Below are positions 1-7,876 of a stretch of 64,000 bases of DNA, piece by piece. Position 1 is the first letter of the stretch, and each line of letters opens with the position of its first letter. Origin of the DNA: Paenibacillus sp. BIC5C1 (lineage in GTDB: Bacteria > Bacillota > Bacilli > Paenibacillales > Paenibacillaceae); contig NZ_CP135922.1 in NCBI RefSeq assembly GCF_032399705.1, forward strand, positions 6,696,001 to 6,760,000. The letters run 5' to 3'. Position numbers and translations under genes: made by a program. The notes under the pieces were generated by a model. That model was not told where the DNA came from. It did not search any database and saw only the letters and a program-made list of their open reading frames with translations.

Positions 1-1
1 G

Positions 2-811
2 AATGGAGAGGATACCTCCCCTGCTGGTGTCATGCAAAAGGATGACCTCGAAGTTCCTCTCCGGGACTATGAACTGCTATTTCTGCATGCGCTTCGGCAG
101 ACCCTCTCAGGTGTTCCGGATACGGTCACCCGGCTGCAATGCAGTGTGCGTGCCGACTTCTATCGTCAGCTTCGTTCCAAAGCAGGAGCGCATGAGACGA
201 TTTCCTTTTTGCTGGCAGCCTATGAATATGTGCTAGAGGATTCCAGAGCGGCCGCTTCACTCAAGGAAGCATTCTCCCACGCGGTATTAAACGGGCGCAA
301 TGATTGTGTAAGCTCCCACTATCGATTCCTCTCCGCGATTCATGCGAGGGCCGGGGAAATCGATAGTGCGTTGCAGGTGTATGGAATCAGCGCAGGCAGC
401 GAGCAGGAACGTCACCATTATGAACAGCTCTGCCGCTGGCTTGAAGCCGGGGAGGAACAACTTGTCCGGGCAGAACTGCTGCGTCTGAATGATGATTATG
501 GAAATGCATTGCACATTTTGGATGAACTCGGAGGCGAAACGGCACGGCATTGGAAATTTCGTATCTATCAGGAGACTGGACATGTGGAAGATGCATTAGA
601 TTTGGTGCACGCAGTGGATATCCAAGATAGCCCCAGCCGACAGGATTATCGGCAGCTGTCGGGTCTAGCTCTGGCTCTGCGCGGGGAACGTCACGGGGCG
701 GTGAGACAATTTCTGGAGACGGCACTGGAGGATGAAGATGCTCTTGCGCGAATCGTCGAGATGGAACTGTTGGATCAAGCCGTCCAGCAATTGCTGGGGG
801 AGGTGCCATGA
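2..811 (+). CDS. C-terminal part of a helical-repeat protein of the glycosylation island (5' truncated)
   Basis: The reading frame is open through the left edge of the window, so the N-terminus is missing; the first internal ATG is at 32. What remains (about 270 residues) is rich in Leu, Ala and Glu with helix-turn-helix periodicity of the TPR kind, such as AGEIDSALQVYG and YGNALHILDELGG. It has no signal peptide or catalytic motif. The reverse-strand neighbours are GT2 glycosyltransferases with TPR C-terminal halves, so this is probably the TPR tail of another such enzyme; the catalytic part would lie outside. It overlaps the next gene by an ATGA, which indicates translational coupling. Function is inferred from context only. 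Confidence 0.6.
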   Translation, partial: NGEDTSPAGVMQKDDLEVPLRDYELLFLHALRQTLSGVPDTVTRLQCSVRADFYRQLRSKAGAHETISFLLAAYEYVLEDSRAAASLKEAFSHAVLNGRNDCVSSHYRFLSAIHARAGEIDSALQVYGISAGSEQERHHYEQLCRWLEAGEEQLVRAELLRLNDDYGNALHILDELGGETARHWKFRIYQETGHVEDALDLVHAVDIQDSPSRQDYRQLSGLALALRGERHGAVRQFLETALEDEDALARIVEMELLDQAVQQLLGEVP

Positions 812-1719
812 TGCTGGACCCGAAGAAGCGTATACAACATGTGAATGGACCGATGGTGCATAGGAAAATACGATCCGAGACATCTCATACTCCAACTGAA
901 ACGTTGGAATTACCGCACGCTGAACCAGGTGACCAAGGGGATCAGGATGCCGGTAAACACCAGGAAACAGGCCTATATAGAGAGCCATTTACCGTTCGTC
1001 GTGTTCGTAAAAGTCAGGGCAATAAACTGACCGCTATGCTTCAGGTACGTAACGAGCGCGGGCGATACCTGGAGGAAGTGCTGGGCGACCTGAGTGAATT
1101 CGTAGATGAGATTGTCATTGTGGACGATGCCAGCACAGATGGTACACCCGATATATGCAGAGCCTATCCAAAGGTCGTTCGTCTGGAAGTGCTGGAGAAG
1201 CCGTTATTTGCGGAGGAATGGCGATTACGCAATGCGCTATGGCAAGCAGCAGTAGGTACCTCACCCGATTGGCTGCTCTCGGTTGATGCCGATGAGCTAT
1301 ACAGCATGGAAGCGAAGAAAGCGATACGCGCTCTGATTAACCAGGATCATGCGGACTGGATCGCTTTCCGCTTCTATGATATGTGGGGCGGACGAACTCA
1401 CTATCGGGAAGATGAGCTTTGGGGGCTTCACCGACGTCATACCGCTTCCCTGGTCCGTTATATGCCGGGTTATCCTTACTTTTATCCGCAGCAAAATCAT
1501 CATGTGCCTCGTCTTCCCTTGCCCTGTACCGTACTGCCCGGAATCAGCACGGAATTGAAAGTCCAGCATCTTGGCTGGGCAGGAAGTCTGGAGGATCGGG
1601 TTCGGAAATATTTGCGTTATAAACGAATTGATCCACACGGCGAGTGGGGCAGCCTGGAACACTATGAATCGATTCTTGATCCGGATCCCCGACTGATTCC
1701 GTGGAAGGAGGAGCAGTGA
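808..1719 (+). CDS. Glycosyltransferase family 2 protein
   Basis: A GT-A fold glycosyltransferase that would transfer a nucleotide-activated sugar to an unknown acceptor in the cytoplasm. After a polar, probably disordered first 70 residues comes the GT2 core: MLQVRNE (about 76-83), the nucleotide-binding VDDASTDGT (105-113) and the metal-binding DADE (160-163). At 303 aa it is a normal single-domain GT2. The start at 808 follows GGGGGAGGTGCC and overlaps the preceding stop as ATGA; a second ATG follows directly. The GT4 gene begins two bases after its stop, so these forward genes form one operon. Donor and acceptor cannot be read from the sequence. The family call is firm, the role in surface glycosylation is inference. 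Confidence 0.88.
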   Translation: MMLDPKKRIQHVNGPMVHRKIRSETSHTPTETLELPHAEPGDQGDQDAGKHQETGLYREPFTVRRVRKSQGNKLTAMLQVRNERGRYLEEVLGDLSEFVDEIVIVDDASTDGTPDICRAYPKVVRLEVLEKPLFAEEWRLRNALWQAAVGTSPDWLLSVDADELYSMEAKKAIRALINQDHADWIAFRFYDMWGGRTHYREDELWGLHRRHTASLVRYMPGYPYFYPQQNHHVPRLPLPCTVLPGISTELKVQHLGWAGSLEDRVRKYLRYKRIDPHGEWGSLEHYESILDPDPRLIPWKEEQ

Positions 1720-1720
1720 G

Positions 1721-3154
1721 ATGGGCGTTGTCAGCATATTGACACACAGCTTCACCGATGGATATAACCGGGAATTCAGCCGGGTGTTCGGGGGCGGCCT
1801 GGAGCGTTACGTCCTTGATTTGTGCAGTGTAATCCGCGGATTGGGACATATCCCCGAGGTTCATCAGTTGTCCTATTTTGAAGCTTTTCAGACCCGCACG
1901 GAACAGATCGATGTATATGGGTATGCCTACGATATGAATGATGTGCCCGAAGCTTTTGCCCGAATGGCTGCCGCAGCGCGAGGGCCTGTGATCTATGCAA
2001 GCTGTCTGTGGCAGCCCATTGCCTACAAGCCGGGCAGCCTCGGCATCTGCCACGGGATTAACTGGGATCGTCCCGCGCTACCGCTGGAGACCAAGCAGCA
2101 AGTCGCTGAGCATATTCAGCTGGCACTGGATGGACTTGTACGCATCGTGTCGGTGGATTCACATTTTCAGACCTTTTGCCGTGCTGCTTGTACGTTTGCG
2201 GATGCCAGTCAGGTCGTGCTCATTCCCAATGCAGTGGATACCTCCTACTTCACACCTGCTCCGCCAAGGCGTACGTTCGAGCATGAACAGGAAGAAGAAT
2301 GGCTGGCTGCATGGAAGAAGGATCTTGCAGGCCTTGAAGATCATGCTGAAGCTACCGTCTCGGGGTTGAATGCTGCGTCATCCGCGAGGGGAAGAAACGA
2401 TGGAGACGGCATGGTACGGGCGGACAGATCCGAGGTGACAGTAATCGCTGAGGAACTGGACTCGGGGAATATCCGACAGGGCCACATTGGTCGGCAGCCA
2501 AATGAGCTGATGGGTGAACCTTTGAAGGATCAGGGCGACGACACACCGGCTGCAATTCATGTGAACCCATCGCGTCCACTGCGCATTTTATATCCGCGCC
2601 GCATCAGCATGGAGCGGGGCATTATTCCGATGATGCTGGCAGCTGACCGACTGCTTGGTGCCTTTCCTGATCTGGAAGTCGAATTCGCCGGGGAGCTGGT
2701 TGAAGGCAGCACGGTGGGTCGATCCTTCCGATACTGGCATCGCACGCACCCCCATGCGGATCGAATTATACAGCGCACGTATGATTTTCGGGATATCCGC
2801 GAGGCCTACCATCAGGCAGATATCGCCGTGATCCCGACTGTCTTCTCGGAAGGAACATCCTACGCTTGTCTGGAGGCGATGAGCTGTGGGCTTCCGGTTG
2901 TTGCTTCCAATGTTGGCGGACTGAATGATCTGATTCAGGATGGCTTCAACGGACTGCTGGTACCTCCAGGGGAAGAAGCGCTGACCGCCGCGCTGGTGCG
3001 TCTCGTTCAGGATAGAGCCGAGCGGGAGCGGTTGGGAATCTATGCCCGCGAGACGGCGCTATCCTACGACATATCCCACTGGCGGCGGAGATGGAGTACA
3101 GTATTGGAATCTTTTTTGGCAGAAGCAGGATTAAAGGAGGGAATTCGGGGATGA
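1721..3154 (+). CDS. Glycosyltransferase family 4 (GT-B fold) with an internal low-complexity insertion
   Basis: A retaining GT-B glycosyltransferase. The N-terminal Rossmann half has FGGGLERYVLDL (about 23-34) and IPNAVD (168-173). The C-terminal half begins at RPLRILYPRR (about 285) and contains the EX7E signature with Glu377 and Glu385 (SEGTSYACLEAMSCG), then a GGLNDLIQDG loop. Between the halves, residues about 195-283 form an acidic, polar segment with no family similarity that I recognise; GT4 enzymes normally have a short linker there. The frame continues cleanly through it, so it is an insertion, not a frameshift. The gene starts one base after the preceding stop and overlaps the methyltransferase start by ATGA. 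Confidence 0.88.
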   Translation: MGVVSILTHSFTDGYNREFSRVFGGGLERYVLDLCSVIRGLGHIPEVHQLSYFEAFQTRTEQIDVYGYAYDMNDVPEAFARMAAAARGPVIYASCLWQPIAYKPGSLGICHGINWDRPALPLETKQQVAEHIQLALDGLVRIVSVDSHFQTFCRAACTFADASQVVLIPNAVDTSYFTPAPPRRTFEHEQEEEWLAAWKKDLAGLEDHAEATVSGLNAASSARGRNDGDGMVRADRSEVTVIAEELDSGNIRQGHIGRQPNELMGEPLKDQGDDTPAAIHVNPSRPLRILYPRRISMERGIIPMMLAADRLLGAFPDLEVEFAGELVEGSTVGRSFRYWHRTHPHADRIIQRTYDFRDIREAYHQADIAVIPTVFSEGTSYACLEAMSCGLPVVASNVGGLNDLIQDGFNGLLVPPGEEALTAALVRLVQDRAERERLGIYARETALSYDISHWRRRWSTVLESFLAEAGLKEGIRG

Positions 3155-3822
3155 TGGATACGCCAAATGCAACAGATTTCACGGAATCAAGATACATTCG
3201 GGAGGGTGACCCCAAAACGGATACATTGGTTTTTCCACTGCATCCTGCGTGGTGGAGCCGTCCGTACGAGTACGAATGGGCACGCCAGTTTGCACGTCAG
3301 GAAGACGTCGTACTCGACGCTGCCTGTGGTATATCCCATCCATTCAAATTCTGGCTGGCAGAGCACTGCCGGGAAGTTCATGCCTGTGATTGGGATGAGC
3401 GTATTTTGTCCAGAGAAGCGATCCGGCTGGATATCGCTTCTGATTTTGGTGAGCAGGCCGCACGAGACCTGCCGGAATCGAGCCTGGACCGACTGCATCT
3501 CGCGCAGGCCAATCTGGCTCAGCTTCCGTATGAATCGGAGATGTTTGACAGCGTATTCTGCATCTCTGTGTTGGAGCATCTGGATACAGGCACGATGCTG
3601 CGCGCCTTTCGCGAATTCGCCAGGGTGCTGAAGCCAGACGGACGGTTGATAGCCACGTTTGATGTACCCGAGATGCGCCCTGATCTGCTGGAGACCATTA
3701 TGGCTGTCACTGGACTTACGATCGAAGGCAAGCTGAGCGTGAAAGAACCGGATGATGCCATCTGGTCTGACATGTATGGCCCGGCAATCCGTTGTTTCCG
3801 TGCTGTTATTCGTAAAGAGTAA
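3151..3822 (+). CDS. Class I SAM-dependent methyltransferase
   Basis: A seven-strand Rossmann methyltransferase of about 223 aa. Motif I is VVLDAACGI (about 53-61), the acidic ribose-binding residue is in HACDWD (about Asp80), and FCISVLEHL followed by FARVLKPDGRLIATFD gives motifs II and III. The chosen start at 3151 (MMDTPN) has AAAGGAGGG at 3134-3142 and overlaps the upstream glycosyltransferase stop; an in-frame ATG at 3091 lies inside that gene and has no ribosome binding site. As last gene of the forward glycosyltransferase operon it may O-methylate a sugar or a glycan terminus; the substrate is not visible. Confidence 0.87.
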   Translation: MMDTPNATDFTESRYIREGDPKTDTLVFPLHPAWWSRPYEYEWARQFARQEDVVLDAACGISHPFKFWLAEHCREVHACDWDERILSREAIRLDIASDFGEQAARDLPESSLDRLHLAQANLAQLPYESEMFDSVFCISVLEHLDTGTMLRAFREFARVLKPDGRLIATFDVPEMRPDLLETIMAVTGLTIEGKLSVKEPDDAIWSDMYGPAIRCFRAVIRKE

Positions 3823-3906
3823 TTGGGATGAATAAATGGGATCACTGATGAGGGGCATAGATTGAGATTAACTCTATATCCTTAAAACCCTTGGATTGCC
3901 TAAGCG

Positions 3907-5919
3907 TTAAAGATGAACCAGCAGCATGCTGCACTGGTTAGCGTATGCTTCAGTGGATGCTGCGCCGGGTGATGTCAGGCGCAGCAGGGTGTGCAGGCCC
4001 GGCGGGATGGTGGTCGCCGGGCTGCCGGAGGCGGCGGGTTGCCGTGCAGTGACTTGGGCCCATTCGGCCCAATCACGCGCAGTGCGCTGCCGCCCTGCGA
4101 GCAAAGCGAGCGTGCCCGCCAGTACCATGGCGGGCACTTCGTGCGTGAAGGGCTGCTGCGCGCCATGCGGCGTGCCGAACAGCGCAAGCAGCCCTTCACG
4201 CACGCTCGCGGGCGCGCGCAGCAGCCCGCAGCGGGCCGCAGGCGGAAGCGCCGCGAGCAGCGCCGGCGCCTGGCCGGGCGGCAGGGCCTGCAGCAGGCGC
4301 AGCCATGCGGCCCAGGCGCCTACGCGCGCAAGCGCCAGCGCCGCGGCGTGCACGGCCTGCGGCGCTGGCAGGGCGCAGCTGGCCGGGGCGCCGCCGCGCA
4401 GCAGCGCTTCCGCTGCGCGGGCTGCGTCTGGCGCGGCCGCCTGCTGGCGGGCATTACGCCGCGCTGGCGACGACGCTGCGGCGCCTCGCGCTAAGCCAGC
4501 CGCAGCCCGGGTGCGGTGCTCGCCGGGCTGCTTGTGGCCGAGCGCCCACAGCGCCAGCGCCGCCTCCGGCCCGTGCTGCGCATGCGTCGCCCAGGGCTGC
4601 AAGGCCGCCCGGGCAGCGGCCTCCTCGCCGAGCTGGGCCAGCGCCAGCCCGGCGGCGAGGGGCTGCGCCCGCAGCACGGCGGCCAGCGATGCCTCGTGGC
4701 GCAGCAGCCATTCCGGCCGATGCGCATCCAGCGCGGCCGGGATCAGCGCCTGCCAGGCCGCAGGCGGCAGGCTTACCCGCTGGGCTGCGCTTGCGATGAC
4801 GTTCGGCCGCCCGCTAGCTGCGGCCAGCAGCAATAGCCGCTGCCATGCTTGCAAGCTGCCGGGCTGTACGACGAGCGCAGATGTATAAGCCTTAGCTGCC
4901 TCCTGCCAGTAGCCTAGCCGTTCATGGGCCATGCCTTCCAGAGTCAGGCTGCGATACGTTCCGGCACCGGAAACGGACGTATATCGACTGGCTGTGGATG
5001 CTGCCGCTTTGGCCTGCTTGAGCCAGTCGAGCGCCGCAGCATCCTGTCCCTGATCGAGCTCCAACACAGCACCAAGCTCCAGCAGATCGGGGAAGTCAGC
5101 ATACAACGGCCTCCATTCCTCAACGATAGCAAGTGCTCTCTCTGGGCGGCTACTTTCCCGCCAGGCATAGGCCGTTTTGAGTACCAAATCCGAATGATAT
5201 CCGCATTCCGGCGTAAGCTTCGCCAGCAAAGGCTGTAACAGCCTGAGCGCTTCATCGTATCTCGCTTGCTGAAACCACTCAGCGGCCATGGCATATAACA
5301 GTTCCGGTTGATCCGGCGACTCATGGAGAGCGGAGCGAATCAGCCGCATATTTCGCTCGGGTTTATTTTTGCCAACAATAAAGTGCTCCAGATAGCCATA
5401 ATGAATAATTTCAAGCCCGGAGTCGACCACACCCCACGGAGCGAAGGATAGAATTGAAGATGCCACTTCTTCATGAATCATGCCTTGAAAAGCAATCCGG
5501 GGATCGTTCCGAAATAAACGACACACCGCATCCGTCACACGCTCTTCTCCAGACATTCCGAGCAAACTTGTGACCTGTATCCAGTATCCCCATACGTCGT
5601 CCTGACCTGGCTCCAGGAGCCGCTTCATCTCCGCCAGATTGTGCGCTGTAGGCATCCAGACTTCATCCGCATCCAGTACCAGGATCCAAGGATGAGTGGC
5701 AGCAGCAAGGGATAGGTTGCGAGCAGCACTAAAATCTCCGGTCCATGCTGCACTGATGACAACCGCACCATGACCACGGGCAATGTCGATCGTCTCGTCC
5801 GTTGATCCCGTATCCACAATGATGATCTCATCCACAACATCCTGAATAGCATCCAAGCATCGCTGAAGCGACCCGGCCTCATCCTTCACGATCATGCACA
5901 GGCTGATTCCTGTCTGCAT
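3907..5919 (-). CDS. GT2 glycosyltransferase with TPR region and GC-rich Ala-rich C-terminal half
   Basis: The N-terminal GT2 domain has SLCMIVKDE (about 6-14), VDTGSTDET (35-43) and the metal-binding DADE (83-86), followed by a TPR-like region from about 200 to 370. From about 410 to the end (670) the protein is dominated by Ala, Leu, Arg and Pro, encoded by a stretch (about 3970-4830) far richer in GC than anything around it. The start chosen is 5919 (MQTGIS), seven bases after GGAGG; ATGs at 5925 and 5964 are in frame but badly spaced. It is last of the reverse glycosyltransferase genes. The donor is unknown, and the Ala-rich part may be degenerate helical repeats. Confidence 0.85.
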   Translation of the reverse strand: MQTGISLCMIVKDEAGSLQRCLDAIQDVVDEIIIVDTGSTDETIDIARGHGAVVISAAWTGDFSAARNLSLAAATHPWILVLDADEVWMPTAHNLAEMKRLLEPGQDDVWGYWIQVTSLLGMSGEERVTDAVCRLFRNDPRIAFQGMIHEEVASSILSFAPWGVVDSGLEIIHYGYLEHFIVGKNKPERNMRLIRSALHESPDQPELLYAMAAEWFQQARYDEALRLLQPLLAKLTPECGYHSDLVLKTAYAWRESSRPERALAIVEEWRPLYADFPDLLELGAVLELDQGQDAAALDWLKQAKAAASTASRYTSVSGAGTYRSLTLEGMAHERLGYWQEAAKAYTSALVVQPGSLQAWQRLLLLAAASGRPNVIASAAQRVSLPPAAWQALIPAALDAHRPEWLLRHEASLAAVLRAQPLAAGLALAQLGEEAAARAALQPWATHAQHGPEAALALWALGHKQPGEHRTRAAAGLARGAAASSPARRNARQQAAAPDAARAAEALLRGGAPASCALPAPQAVHAAALALARVGAWAAWLRLLQALPPGQAPALLAALPPAARCGLLRAPASVREGLLALFGTPHGAQQPFTHEVPAMVLAGTLALLAGRQRTARDWAEWAQVTARQPAASGSPATTIPPGLHTLLRLTSPGAASTEAYANQCSMLLVHL
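3970..4830. other. Local GC spike inside a glycosyltransferase gene
   Basis: By eye this stretch is well above 70% G+C with long runs of GC-only codons, while both flanks are near 50%. It coincides with the Ala/Arg/Pro-rich C-terminal half of the reverse-strand glycosyltransferase. It also creates several long overlapping open frames on both strands, which are composition artefacts. There are no insertion-sequence ends or target duplications at its edges, and the reading frame is unbroken across both boundaries. Confidence 0.8.
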
Positions 5920-5971
5920 GTTCATCCCTCCGTCCTTCCTATACGGGGTTCTGCTGTCTTTCATTCAATCC

Positions 5972-7876
5972 TCAAAACTCAAAACCATCCGGCCCCGGTA
6001 GATCCAGTCTAATCTGCTGAACCACAGGCCAACAACGTTCTCGCTGTCCTTCTGTCCCTTGAGCGAATGCCTTCAAATGATGATCCGCAGCACTGACAAG
6101 CCCTTTCACCAACCAGCTGGTTCCCACTCGTGAATCGAAGGCTCCGGGAAATGGTTCTCCCGTTTCCTGCCGTGCGCCTTCCACCAATGGATACACGCCT
6201 TCTGCCAACTGCCCCTGACCAAGCTGAACCAGCGTGTGCAGCACATCCCATCTCCCGGATTGCACACATCCGTCCATCATCATTCCAAGTGCCTGCCAGC
6301 CATTATACGCTGTTCCAGCAGCCATTTTTGCGTCATTATTTTGCGCTACAGCTTGTGAACTACTGATTCGTTCTGTCTGTTGATATGGCTCCGACTCCGT
6401 ATTCGGATGCGAATGACGAAACAGCCACGCAGTCAGTTGATCTTTCCCCTCGATCGGTCTTCCTTCAATCCAGTTTAGTCGCTCTATCCAATGGGTAGCC
6501 GGTACAGAAAGCTCTCCATTTTTTCGCCGTACCGTATCCAGCTTAAGGCGTGCCTTGTTCCATTTCCCCTGTTGAATCTGGAGCAGAGCCTCAGCCATGG
6601 ATAACCTCTCCCTCATCTCCGCTGAAGGGTGTGAAGATATGTCTGGCAACAACTGCACAGCTGTATCATAGCAACGGCACTGCTCCAGGATGCCCAATAC
6701 TTTCTGGATCGCCTCTTCTGAAGTGATTGCAAATCGCTCCTTAATGAGCTCCACCAGATGTTGCTCTTGACCCGAAACCCGCATGATCCGAAAAATTCGG
6801 TACAACGGCGGCAGCAGACTTGATTTGGCACGGACTGCTTCCACATAAGCATCCACTGCACCTTCAAGGTCCGCTCGACCTTCCAGCAACCTCCCCAGGG
6901 TGTACCAGGTCTGATAGGTTCCGATTCCTTCTTCCGTATGAAATATGGGTGGCGGTGGTCCCATACGGACTGCTTCACGCAGCGATAGCTCTGCCTTTTC
7001 TGTCTCGCCCAACGCCTCCTCACATACTCCGCGATGATGCAGCAGGTCCGTGTATTCCGGGAAGAGTTCAAGAGCAGCATGGATGTGATCCAATGCTTCC
7101 TGCCAGCGGCTCAAATGCTGGAAACAGCGAATCTCATATTTGAACAACAGATGTGCATAACTTGTCAGGGTTGGATCAATTCCCGCTTTTGCTATCCCAA
7201 ACGTCTTCAGCGCCTGTTCCGTTTCTCCCATCCGTAGATACTCAACACCCAGGTTATAGTGATGAAACGGCTGCTCTGGATCTTCCTCCACCGCCTGTTG
7301 AAGCAAACGCAAATTCCGGTTCACCTTATCCTTGCGCTCCACAATGGCCGTCTGATACCCGTAATGGTGAATGATCATGTCCGTCACGTGAAAAGCAGCC
7401 TGTGGATTCTTCCGACAGATTGCCACAGCGATCTGCTCATGAATCCGACCCTCAAACCGATGCTTCGGCTCGTTCCTGAAGAGGCGCAATACCGGATTTA
7501 CCGTCACCCCCTGCTGACCCGAACCTGTATAGTTATGGATATTTAAAAACAATCCGTCACATCCGCTGGCTTCCGTCCAGCTTCTGATCTGTTCCCGTGC
7601 AGTCTCATCCAGCGCCTCGTCCGCATCCAGAAAAAGAATCCATTCGCCCGAAGCCCGCTCCAGCCCTGCATTCCGTGCCGCGGCAAAATCGTCGCTCCAC
7701 TTAAACGGCACAACCACCGCCCCATATTTCGTGGCAATGGCAGCACTTCGGTCCGACGAACCGGTATCCACAACAATGATCTCGTCCACCGCTCCGCGAA
7801 CACTTTCGAGACAATGAGGCAACAGCTCTTCTTCATCCTTCACGATCATGCATAGTGAAATGTGTTTGGTCGGCAA
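5972..7876 (-). CDS. GT2 glycosyltransferase with TPR repeats, TTG start
   Basis: A protein of about 634 aa: an N-terminal GT2 domain with SLCMIVKDEEE (7-17), VDTGSSDRS (36-44) and DADE (84-87), then about 400 residues of TPR-type helical repeats including PFHHYNLGVEYLRMGETEQA. The preferred start is TTG at 7876, seven bases after AAAGGAGG; the in-frame ATG at 7900 precedes that site. This start lies within the end of the upstream glycosyltransferase (44-nt overlap), so translation is probably coupled. N-terminally it closely parallels its two neighbours, so the three look like paralogues from tandem duplication. The TPR part may recognise acceptor protein or other enzymes of the island (inference). 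Confidence 0.87.
   Translation of the reverse strand: MPTKHISLCMIVKDEEELLPHCLESVRGAVDEIIVVDTGSSDRSAAIATKYGAVVVPFKWSDDFAAARNAGLERASGEWILFLDADEALDETAREQIRSWTEASGCDGLFLNIHNYTGSGQQGVTVNPVLRLFRNEPKHRFEGRIHEQIAVAICRKNPQAAFHVTDMIIHHYGYQTAIVERKDKVNRNLRLLQQAVEEDPEQPFHHYNLGVEYLRMGETEQALKTFGIAKAGIDPTLTSYAHLLFKYEIRCFQHLSRWQEALDHIHAALELFPEYTDLLHHRGVCEEALGETEKAELSLREAVRMGPPPPIFHTEEGIGTYQTWYTLGRLLEGRADLEGAVDAYVEAVRAKSSLLPPLYRIFRIMRVSGQEQHLVELIKERFAITSEEAIQKVLGILEQCRCYDTAVQLLPDISSHPSAEMRERLSMAEALLQIQQGKWNKARLKLDTVRRKNGELSVPATHWIERLNWIEGRPIEGKDQLTAWLFRHSHPNTESEPYQQTERISSSQAVAQNNDAKMAAGTAYNGWQALGMMMDGCVQSGRWDVLHTLVQLGQGQLAEGVYPLVEGARQETGEPFPGAFDSRVGTSWLVKGLVSAADHHLKAFAQGTEGQRERCWPVVQQIRLDLPGPDGFEF

Noticed and set aside
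3823..3906. Terminator between the convergent methyltransferase and glycosyltransferase genes
   Set aside because: Only a weak stem (ATAGATTGAG with CTCTAT) and no U-run on either strand.
3926..4888. Several long forward-strand open frames in the GC-rich stretch
   Set aside because: High GC removes stop codons in all frames. The predicted proteins are Ala/Arg/Ser/Pro strings without start signals, while the reverse frame continues a recognisable glycosyltransferase.
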